Assembly: GCA_003219225.1 (NCBI GenBank)
Contig: QHPZ01000016.1
Coordinates: 10,819 to 20,412, forward strand
From: Verrucomicrobiota bacterium
GTDB taxonomy: Bacteria; Verrucomicrobiota; Verrucomicrobiia; Chthoniobacterales; UBA10450
Direction of reading: 5' to 3'
DNA length: 9,594 nucleotides
How positions within the stretch are numbered: position 1 is the first letter of the stretch; each line of letters starts with the position of its first letter. Of this stretch, positions 1 to 5,632 are shown piece by piece. The notes under the pieces were generated by a model that worked only from the letters and a program-made list of their open reading frames with translations, was not told the DNA's origin and did no database searches. The position numbers and the translations under genes are program-made.

Positions 1-1
1 T

Positions 2-922
2 CCGGCGCAAGTCGAAGGCAATCTGATCCGGATCAGCAGCGGGGTGGTGGGAGTCAATGAGGCCTGCAGCGGTGTGCGCGCGCTGCAAACCGCGCTCATG
101 ATTGGCTTGCTTTTCGGCGAGCTGAAACGCTTTTCGCCGGGCCGGCGCCTCGGCCTGGTCGTTGTGGCGATCGCGCTCTCGATCCTGGCGAATTTTGTGC
201 GGACGTTTTTGCTTGTCCTGGTCGCCGCTGACAAAGGCATCAGTGCAGTTGATCGGTGGCATGATGTGGCCGGCTACTCAATTGTCGCGCTCGTTTTTAT
301 GGGAACGATGGCCGCGGCGGCATTCCTGCGCAGAGATCAGAAATCACAAGTCACAGGTCAGAGCGCAGAAGTCTCATCACTCGTCACCCGTCACTCGTCA
401 CCGCTTCATTTTTGTCGTCCGGCTTATTTAGCACCCATTCTGGTCTGGATTGTATTCGTCGAGATCTCTTCCGCCGCCTGGTATCGGGCGCATGAGCGCA
501 ACCTCGTGGCGCGCACGCGCTGGAGCGTGAGTTGGCCAACCGGCCAGGATGGTTTTCGCGAACTGAAGATCAATGAAAGCGTGCGGCAGACGCTGCGCTT
601 TGATGAGGGCCGCAGCGCAAGATGGTACGCACCGGCGACTGTTATCGCTGGGAACGATGCGGCGACAGAATCGCCCGCGATTCCGCGCCTGCATTGCACG
701 CTTTTCTTTTTCAGGTGGAACCCCGGCGGCGGTACTCTGCTGCGGGCGCGCGCCCATCGCCCGGAGATTTGCTTGCCGAGCGCAGGCTGGGAACAAACTG
801 CTGATGACGGGGCGAGATCCTATCAAATCCAGGCAATTCGCGCACACGTTTTTTTGTCTGCAGCAAGATTGGACGGAACCGAAAAATTCCGCAGGTGCGC
901 GCAGCGCTGTGGTAACGAGTGA
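2..922 (+). CDS. Exosortase/archaeosortase family protein, 5'-partial, frame broken near its 3' end
   Basis: Membrane transpeptidase-like enzyme that in known systems cleaves C-terminal PEP-CTERM-type sorting tags of exported proteins. The gene begins before the window. The three expected catalytic residues are visible: Cys in the NEACSG motif (codon 65-67), Arg in ANFVRTF (200-202) and His in DRWHDVAGY (260-262), lying between hydrophobic membrane segments. After a repeat-derived linker (332-401) comes another hydrophobic segment (about 431-487) and a soluble C-terminal domain resembling the EpsI-like region often fused to exosortases, with the motif HRPEICLPSAGW (about 754-790). The frame as written ends at 922, but its last 25 or so residues look wrong; the expected tail lies in another frame up to 1112. 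No PEP-CTERM substrate gene is in view. The family call is firm; whether the C-terminal domain is functional is unknown. Confidence 0.85.
   Translation, partial: PAQVEGNLIRISSGVVGVNEACSGVRALQTALMIGLLFGELKRFSPGRRLGLVVVAIALSILANFVRTFLLVLVAADKGISAVDRWHDVAGYSIVALVFMGTMAAAAFLRRDQKSQVTGQSAEVSSLVTRHSSPLHFCRPAYLAPILVWIVFVEISSAAWYRAHERNLVARTRWSVSWPTGQDGFRELKINESVRQTLRFDEGRSARWYAPATVIAGNDAATESPAIPRLHCTLFFFRWNPGGGTLLRARAHRPEICLPSAGWEQTADDGARSYQIQAIRAHVFLSAARLDGTEKFRRCAQRCGNE
332..401 (+). repeat. 7-bp-period repeat array inside the exosortase linker
   Basis: Ten consecutive 7-bp units. The trinucleotide TCA recurs exactly every 7 bases at 337, 344, 351 and 358; two degenerate units follow (365, 372); then, after a 5-base phase change, TCA recurs at 377, 384, 391 and 398. 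The best units read TCACTCG, TCACCCG and TCACTCG (377-397), preceded by GTCAC at 350. The array is in frame without stops and encodes a polar Ser/Thr/Gln-rich linker (QKSQVTGQSAEVSSLVTRHS) between the exosortase membrane core and the next hydrophobic segment. Period 7 means the codon phase repeats only every 21 bases, so selection on protein sequence does not explain it. Confidence 0.75.
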
Positions 923-1112
923 AAGCCACGATTGGGGCGTGCTCGCCCGCATGCGCGCAGTCGAAGAGGGACTGCGCGACCTGGGTCAGCAAACGATGGA
1001 GCTCGTGTTTGTCACGACACAACCGCTGGGCAAAGAAACTGCCGAGGAAAAATTTGCTGCCCTGCTTCCCGAGTTCGTCCACGTGGAGCGATTACGGGTC
1101 GCGAGCGAGTAG
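843..1112 (+). pseudogene. Frame-shifted C-terminal remainder of the exosortase gene
   Basis: In the frame +1 relative to the exosortase, the reading HTFFCLQQDW followed by a segment with RMRAVEEGLRDLGQQTMELVF resembles the end of exosortase C-terminal domains, which commonly have a His-x-Phe-x-Cys-Leu stretch and an R..AV..G.R.LGQQ helix. It has no sensible start of its own and ends at the TAG at 1110-1112. The join to the upstream frame must lie between about 820 and 857. Two explanations fit: an indel in the seven-T run at 849-855, or a small deletion around 825-842 that also removed the residues usually found between the SYQIQ-like strand and the HTFFC motif. I favour the deletion because the expected spacer is absent. 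Similarity is judged from memory of the family, not from an alignment. Confidence 0.6.
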
Positions 1113-1140
1113 TTGCCGGTAGCTGAGCGTCTGCTGGTTG

Positions 1141-3303
1141 CTATCTTCCGCCGAAAAATTTTCGCAACGATTGAAAGAGGCGATTGGGGAGAGTCACGGC
1201 CCTACGTCCAAAATCGTCGACTCGTTGGGCGTAGATCTCGGAGCCGCCGTGCACTTCGCAGGCGACGGTCGGGACTTTGTCGGCCGGCAGATCGATTTCG
1301 TAGGCTGTGCCCGCTGTCTGGCAGCCGGTGGCGGCAAGATGATTGGAGATCGCGCAAACGGCGGCGCGTTGCATTGGGACCGGCGCTTGCAAGTCCTGCG
1401 GCGGATAACGTTGCGCCGCTTTGTTCATTACCTGCACCCACACCGGCAACGCCAGCGCCGCGCCGTAACCGTGCGGGATAATTGTGACGGGCTGGTCGAA
1501 GCCCACCCATATTCCACAAGTCAGCGCGGTGGTGTAACCGACGAACCACGCGTCCTTATACTCGTCGGTCGTGCCGGTTTTTCCGGCAGCCGGCAATTTG
1601 AAGCCTAACGAGCGCGCGCTCGCCGCTGTTCCGGTGGTCAATACTTCTTCCATCAATTGCGAAGTCATCCAGTCCGCGCTGGGATCGCGTGCGGGCGCCG
1701 AGAGATGGGGGGCGCGGTAAATCGGATTGCGCTCCTGGTCGTCGATCCGCTCGATGAGATAGGCCTGCTTGCGCACGCCGTTGTTCGGAAAAATCGTGTA
1801 AGCGGCGGTGAGATTTTTCAGGCTCGCCTCGAATGCGCCGATGTAAATGGCCGCTGCGTGCGGCATTTTATCGCTCAAGTTCAGTGTGGTCGCGATCTTC
1901 TGCACGGCGTCCAGACCAGCGAATTGTCCGACACGCACGCTCATCGTGTTGCGAGAATGAATCAGACCATAGGAGCAGGGTTGGATGCCGACGTAGGTGC
2001 CGTCGGAATTGCCCGGCGACCAATTGCCCGCGCCATCGACTTCGCCGGGTTGAAGGGGATCATCGCTAATCGCCGCGCCCGGCAATAGACCCTCGCTGAA
2101 CGCGACGGTGTAGACGAATGGCTTGAAAGCCGAACCGACCGGGCGATTGGCCGGCGGCAACGCGCGATTGAATTTGCTTTGCGCATAATCGCGCCCGCCG
2201 ACAAGCGCGCGAATGCCGCCGCTGGCGTTATCGATGGCGACAACGGCGCCTTCGAGATAAGGCATGGCCGAGTCCTCGCCGTTCTCCGGCGGCTGGTAAT
2301 TTGCCTTCCGTGGATGATTAAAATTCGATTGCCGCTCGATTTTGCCGAGCTGCGTTTCGAGGGCCTGCTGCGCGGCGTCCTGGACGGGCGGGTCGAGCGT
2401 CGTGTAGATGAACATGCCGCCGTTGTCGATTTGATCCTGCGTGAGCAGCAGATTTAGGTCACGCTGCACCGCATCCATCGCGTAATTTTCCTGGATTTGC
2501 AGCAGGCGCCTGGGATGTGGATTGACCTTGGCGAGCTTCGCCTGGCTGGCGTCAGCCGCGGAAATTTTCTTCACCTCCACCATGCGATCCAAAACGGCGT
2601 CGCGTTGCTGCGCCGCGCCCTCGGGATTTTTCAACGGCGAAAAGCGATTGGGACTGCGAATCACGCCGGCGAGCAGCGCCGCCTCGGACAGATTTAGTTT
2701 CGAAGCATTTTTGCCGAAGTAAGCCTGCGAAGCGGTCTCGACTCCGTAGCAACCCGCGCCGAAATAAATGCGGTTAATGTAAAGCTCGAGGATTTGCTGT
2801 TTCGTAAACTGTTGCTCGATGCGCAGGGCGACCATCGCTTCGAGCAACTTGCGGCTAAGTGTGCGCCCGCCGAGCGGCAGACTGTTGCGGGCGAGTTGCT
2901 GCGTGATGCTGCTCGCACCTTCCTTGGCCGAGCCGCTCAGCATGTCGCGCACAAGCGCGCGCAAAATCCCGCGCCAATCGACGCCGGGGTGCTGGTAAAA
3001 GCGCGCATCCTCGCGGGCCAGCAGCGCGTCGATAAACAGCGGCGAGATTTCGTTCAGCGAAACTTTGAGCCGATTCGCGCCCGCGAGGCGGCTGTAAATT
3101 TTGCCATCGACATCGAAGACGGTGTTGCGCTCCGGCATTTCGCCGACCTTTTTCATGTCGAAGCTGGCCGCCCACGCGCCGTAGAAAATGAAAACGCCCA
3201 GCGCAGCGGCAGCGACGGCCGCGCCGAGCGTGATCTTCCAGCCGTAGCGCCAGAGTTTACCGCGCTTTTTCTTTGTCGATCCAGCGCGGGCGAAGAGCTT
3301 CAT
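1141..3303 (-). CDS. Class A penicillin-binding protein (PBP1A-type transglycosylase/transpeptidase)
   Basis: Bifunctional peptidoglycan synthase of 720 residues, polymerising lipid II glycan strands and crosslinking stem peptides at the outer face of the cytoplasmic membrane. A basic N-terminus precedes one membrane anchor (about residues 22-47). The GT51 domain shows the catalytic Glu in REDARFYQHPGVD (E98), GASSITQQLARN (129-140), the second Glu in ILELYIN (E173) and the YFGAGCYGVE motif. The transpeptidase domain has the nucleophile in GSAFKPF (S391, K394), the SRN triad (S450-N452) and KTGT (575-578). All motifs and spacings look intact. It is convergent with the exosortase frame, 28 bp away. 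ATG at 3303 is chosen because the basic tail and anchor follow directly; no strong Shine-Dalgarno is visible. Upstream is the GTT-rich repeat array. Whether it is PBP1A or another class A subtype is not certain. Confidence 0.95.
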   Translation of the reverse strand: MKLFARAGSTKKKRGKLWRYGWKITLGAAVAAAALGVFIFYGAWAASFDMKKVGEMPERNTVFDVDGKIYSRLAGANRLKVSLNEISPLFIDALLAREDARFYQHPGVDWRGILRALVRDMLSGSAKEGASSITQQLARNSLPLGGRTLSRKLLEAMVALRIEQQFTKQQILELYINRIYFGAGCYGVETASQAYFGKNASKLNLSEAALLAGVIRSPNRFSPLKNPEGAAQQRDAVLDRMVEVKKISAADASQAKLAKVNPHPRRLLQIQENYAMDAVQRDLNLLLTQDQIDNGGMFIYTTLDPPVQDAAQQALETQLGKIERQSNFNHPRKANYQPPENGEDSAMPYLEGAVVAIDNASGGIRALVGGRDYAQSKFNRALPPANRPVGSAFKPFVYTVAFSEGLLPGAAISDDPLQPGEVDGAGNWSPGNSDGTYVGIQPCSYGLIHSRNTMSVRVGQFAGLDAVQKIATTLNLSDKMPHAAAIYIGAFEASLKNLTAAYTIFPNNGVRKQAYLIERIDDQERNPIYRAPHLSAPARDPSADWMTSQLMEEVLTTGTAASARSLGFKLPAAGKTGTTDEYKDAWFVGYTTALTCGIWVGFDQPVTIIPHGYGAALALPVWVQVMNKAAQRYPPQDLQAPVPMQRAAVCAISNHLAATGCQTAGTAYEIDLPADKVPTVACEVHGGSEIYAQRVDDFGRRAVTLPNRLFQSLRKFFGGR

Positions 3304-3420
3304 CGTTGAAGAGATTAAAAAGTTACAAGAGTTACAAGGTTAAAACGGCCTAACCTTTTGACTCTTCAACCCCTCAGCGGTTCAACGATTTAACCCTTTT
3401 AACGTTGTAACCTTTTTAAC
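3304..3420. repeat. GTT-rich 8-9 bp period repeat array, folded back on itself
   Basis: The whole gap between the penicillin-binding protein start and the glutaredoxin stop is built of 8-9 bp words beginning GTT. On the + strand they run from 3305 to about 3346 (GTTGAAGA, then GTTACAAGA, GTTACAAG, GTTAAAACG). On the - strand they run from 3420 back to about 3350 (GTTAAAAAG, GTTACAAC, GTTAAAAGG, GTTAAATC, GTTGAACC and others). The consensus is roughly GTTRAANN. The two oppositely oriented halves meet at a GGCC at 3347-3350. The words are degenerate, so this is not a recent microsatellite, and with no unique spacers it is not CRISPR. Confidence 0.8.
3327..3366. other. Stem-loop at the centre of the GTT array
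   Basis: Arms 3327-3342 and 3351-3366 match as an inverted repeat at 14 of 16 positions around an 8-base loop; one mismatch could form a G-U pair. Read on the - strand, the direction of both flanking genes, the stem is followed six bases later by five T residues. It could therefore end glutaredoxin transcripts or attenuate transcription into the penicillin-binding protein gene. The T run is short and the stem AT-rich, so a structural by-product of the repeat is equally possible. Confidence 0.45.
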
Positions 3421-3423
3421 AAA

Positions 3424-3759
3424 TCAGAAATTCAGTTTCACACTGCCCTCATGAACTTCTGTCGGACAGGGAGCATTGAGTGGCACATCAGTCTGGGTTT
3501 CGCTCGCCTGGACGATTTTGTTATCGACCAAATATTTCTCGACCTCTTCGCCGCTGACATCGGCAAGCATCTGGCCGTTGATCTCGATACACGGCGAAAG
3601 CGGCTGCCCACTCTTGGTTTCCATTTCCCAGCGAAACGCGGGGTTTTGAATAATGTCCTTTTCGGTGTAGGGCAGATTGTATTTTGCGAGCACGGCGCGT
3701 ACTCCGGCGCTCCAGCCGCAGTAAGTCTTTAGGTAAGCGGTGATTTGGGGATTATCCAT
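3424..3759 (-). CDS. Glutaredoxin-like thiol-redox protein
   Basis: Thioredoxin-fold protein of 111 residues, probably cytosolic, acting in thiol-disulfide exchange or glutathione-linked reactions. The N-terminal strand ITAYLKTYC is followed by the active site C14-G-W-S17, a C-x-x-S form that keeps only the nucleophilic cysteine. The cis-proline is in PLSPCIEI (P56), and DVSGEEVEKYL matches the glutathione-binding end and last helix. A tail of about 30 residues carries one more cysteine (NAPCPTE). ATG at 3759 (MDNPQ) is preferred over an in-frame TTG at 3768 because it places the first strand at the usual distance; neither has a clear Shine-Dalgarno. It lies downstream of the sigma factor gene in the same direction, 139 bp away, so cotranscription is possible but not evident. 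Confidence 0.85.
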   Translation of the reverse strand: MDNPQITAYLKTYCGWSAGVRAVLAKYNLPYTEKDIIQNPAFRWEMETKSGQPLSPCIEINGQMLADVSGEEVEKYLVDNKIVQASETQTDVPLNAPCPTEVHEGSVKLNF

Positions 3760-3824
3760 CGCCCGCAATTTAGCACGCGACCGGCAAGATTACAGGAGAG
3801 ATTGCCGCGCGAACGGTGCCCCTT

Positions 3825-3868
3825 CGCCGGGATCCGACTCCTTTTCGCTCCAGTTCCGAATCCCGGCG
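3825..3868. other. GC-rich inverted repeat downstream of the sigma factor gene
   Basis: CGCCGGGAT at 3825-3833 and its exact complement ATCCCGGCG at 3860-3868 could form a 9-bp stem with a 26-base loop. On the - strand this lies 31 bases past the sigma factor stop codon, a typical place for a transcription-ending hairpin. No T run follows, so it would not be a classical intrinsic terminator. It might stabilise the mRNA 3' end or have no function. Confidence 0.4.
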
Positions 3869-3898
3869 CCCTTAATTGTTTGGGTCACACCGCAGATG

Positions 3899-4504
3899 CT
3901 AAATCTGATTGCGCACGGGCCTGAGCGACTGGGTCAACTTGCGCAAACCAAGCTCCAGCCGCGTTTTGACTGTGCCGAGTGGCGCGCGCGTCGCAGCGGC
4001 GATTTCGCGATGGCTCATTCCGGCGAAAAACGCCAGCTCGATCGCTTCGCGCTGATAACGCGGAAGATTTTGCAGCCGCTGGTAAAGAAAGCGGCGCAGA
4101 TCGGCGCGCTCGATTTCGCTGTCGGCATGGCGTGCCGTTGCGGTGGTTTGGGTTTGTTGCTCCAGGTGTGCTTGATAGCGCTCCTTCACCCGGCAATACG
4201 CCTGCTTGCGCCGCAGCCGATCAATCGCGCGTCGCCGCGCCACTGTCACGATCCAAGCGAGCAGCCGTCCGGTTTTGGGCGAGTAATGCGAAGCCTCACG
4301 CCAGACCTGGAGTAAAATTTCCTGCAGCACATCGTCAGCTTCGCCTTCTTCATGCACGACGTTGCCGATCACGGATTTCAGACGGCTGCCATGGCGCGAA
4401 TACAACTCGCCCAGAGCCTCCGGTTGATGATCGGTGATTGCTGCGATCAGCGCTTCATCCGATACCGCGGCCGCGGTGTTAACCTCCAATGTCGGCTCTA
4501 TCAT
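3899..4504 (-). CDS. ECF-type RNA polymerase sigma factor (sigma-70 family)
   Basis: Alternative sigma factor of 201 residues. Region 2 spans about residues 15-95 and includes the core-binding/-10 segment EEGEADDVLQEILLQVWREA and the helix LLAWIVTVARRRAIDRLRR typical of SigK-like ECF proteins. A variable Gln/Thr-rich linker follows. Region 4 (about 145-195) contains LPRYQREAIELAFFAGMSHREIA and a helix-turn-helix, APLGTVKTRLELGLRKL, for -35 recognition. The frame is open further upstream, but ATG at 4504 (MIEPTLEV) gives the normal family length and has GGGACA about 6 bases before it. ECF factors are usually paired with an anti-sigma gene; none is recognisable beside it. The small cysteine protein upstream and the glutaredoxin downstream lie in the same direction and could belong to a redox theme, which is only a guess. 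Confidence 0.92.
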   Translation of the reverse strand: MIEPTLEVNTAAAVSDEALIAAITDHQPEALGELYSRHGSRLKSVIGNVVHEEGEADDVLQEILLQVWREASHYSPKTGRLLAWIVTVARRRAIDRLRRKQAYCRVKERYQAHLEQQTQTTATARHADSEIERADLRRFLYQRLQNLPRYQREAIELAFFAGMSHREIAAATRAPLGTVKTRLELGLRKLTQSLRPVRNQI

Positions 4505-4623
4505 AAGCTGTCCCGTTCGTTGCGAATGAAAAGACCATGAGAGGCAGCGGCAGCCGGCGCAATCGGGAGGCGCACCGGTTGAGCAATAGGTCAAATCCCT
4601 AGCCCTGTGGGACTTCTGCCGAG

Positions 4624-5004
4624 TCAGGCCGCGCGCCGAAACTGTCGCGCGAGATTCCACAGTCGCGTGCCCCAGCTCGCCCGAGCGGGACCCGAAGGAG
4701 GGGGCTGCTGCTGCTCGGCAGTCGGTTCATTTTGCAAGATCGACATGTTGGCGAGCACTTCGTCGGTCGGAATTACCCAATCCATCGGGATCGAATGACA
4801 GCCGCGGGTTGGACAAACCACGCGCAGCGGTCCCGTCCCGCGCGTCCCGCCGACCACCTGAATGTCGTGGCCGCGAACGATCCTCCCGCAGGCGAGGCAG
4901 TAACGTTTTTCGTCCAGTGAACGCCACGTGCGATACCGGTCGAGGTGCCGCAGAATCTGAAGCTTGTCGCCATCCGCGAACTGGATTGGGACCAGGAGAA
5001 CCAT
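4624..5004 (-). CDS. Small four-cysteine, zinc-finger-like protein of unknown function
   Basis: A protein of 126 residues that I do not recognise. Four cysteines form C36-x2-C39 (CLACG) and C64-x4-C69 (CPTRGC) separated by 24 residues, the spacing of a zinc ribbon or treble-clef-like knuckle pair. Between them lie strand-forming residues (GRIVRGHDIQVVGG), and a conserved-looking IPMDWVIPTDEVLA segment follows. The C-terminus is Pro/Gln-rich and ends in a basic WNLARQFRRAA. There is no signal peptide, so it is probably cytosolic. ATG at 5004 is chosen with GAGAAGG about ten bases upstream. It is 119 bp upstream of the ECF sigma factor on the same strand, so a shared transcript is possible. Metal binding is inferred from cysteine spacing only. 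Confidence 0.75.
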   Translation of the reverse strand: MVLLVPIQFADGDKLQILRHLDRYRTWRSLDEKRYCLACGRIVRGHDIQVVGGTRGTGPLRVVCPTRGCHSIPMDWVIPTDEVLANMSILQNEPTAEQQQPPPSGPARASWGTRLWNLARQFRRAA

Positions 5005-5250
5005 AGCCGTTGAACCTTCTCAAGTCGGGAACGACGCGACAATCGGACGAACGGCAAATCACCGCATCAGTGAAAATCTCATGGCGCGTTTATAGCCGAG
5101 GCACAGCTGCCTGAAACCGCCGCCCAATCCCACATTTGCCGAACAAGTTCACGTCCATTCCCCGTGGGATGCGCGTTTGATGGTGAAATGAGAAACAAGA
5201 GGACAGTGAGCCGGCATCGTAGCGATGTTCCCAATCAAAAATTGTCGGCG

Positions 5251-5508
5251 ATGGAGAGAATGGACCTTTATTGCGCGGCGCACCCGAGAGGTCCCTCAGC
5301 GGTGCGCCGTCCTCAACTGCGGATGCGCGGGCAGCTGTGGATCGCAATCCTTGGGCCGAGTATCGAGGAAGGCGTCGTCGGAATCGGGCCAACAATCGAA
5401 GCAGCACTGCGTGCATTCGACGCGCAATATCTGGTGGGTTTGCAGCCGCCGATGCAGACGATCCACAGACGCCTTGGACTCGGTGCATCGACAATCGGCC
5501 CGGCTTAA
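5251..5508 (+). CDS. Small uncharacterised protein
   Basis: About 85 residues, function unknown. The core, RGQLWIAILGPSIEEGVVG followed by IGPTIEAALRAFDAQYLVG, predicts as a strand, a glycine turn and an amphipathic helix, and reads like a compact conserved domain. It begins with ERMDLYCAAHP. The start is uncertain: ATG 5251, ATG 5260, ATG 5188 and GTG 5164 are all in frame, and none has a well-spaced Shine-Dalgarno. I chose 5251 because residues upstream look unstructured. An overlapping frame on the other strand (5090-5518) is Arg/Ser-rich with no recognisable pattern and was judged a shadow. It stands alone between the divergent zinc-finger-like gene and the signalling pair. Confidence 0.55.
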   Translation: MERMDLYCAAHPRGPSAVRRPQLRMRGQLWIAILGPSIEEGVVGIGPTIEAALRAFDAQYLVGLQPPMQTIHRRLGLGASTIGPA

Positions 5509-5632
5509 ACTCGATCAACCCTCGATTGCCGGCGACGAGCGGCGGCCCGGGTGATGTTGCGTCTAGGCATTAAAGGGAGTTGGGATTACAATTGAGGCGC
5601 CGCTTGGGGCCACCCAAACCTGCGGATCATTA

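Noticed and set aside
849..855. Programmed slippage at the seven-T run as a deliberate control of exosortase tail synthesis
   Set aside because: Possible, but family-expected residues before the HTFFC motif seem missing, so a deletion explains the frame change better; no conservation data are available.
428..952. 174-residue - strand frame across the exosortase C-terminal domain
   Set aside because: No family pattern; the + strand there carries the HRPEICLPSAGW motif.
2794..3309. 171-residue open frame on the + strand
   Set aside because: Lies wholly opposite the penicillin-binding protein, whose motifs are intact; a shadow of high-GC coding sequence.
3304..3420. Possible CRISPR array
   Set aside because: Units are 8-9 bp and directly adjoining, with no unique spacers.
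3740..4315. 191-residue + strand frame across the sigma factor
   Set aside because: Antisense of a complete ECF sigma factor; no recognisable domain.
5090..5518. 142-residue open frame on the - strand opposite the small + strand protein
   Set aside because: Its composition is Arg/Ser/Ala-rich without any recognisable motif or domain pattern, while the + strand frame has a structured-looking core.
5549..5592. Possible sigma-70 promoter upstream of the CheB gene (TTGCGT and TACAAT)
   Set aside because: The 24-base spacing between the two boxes is far too long, and no better pair was seen.
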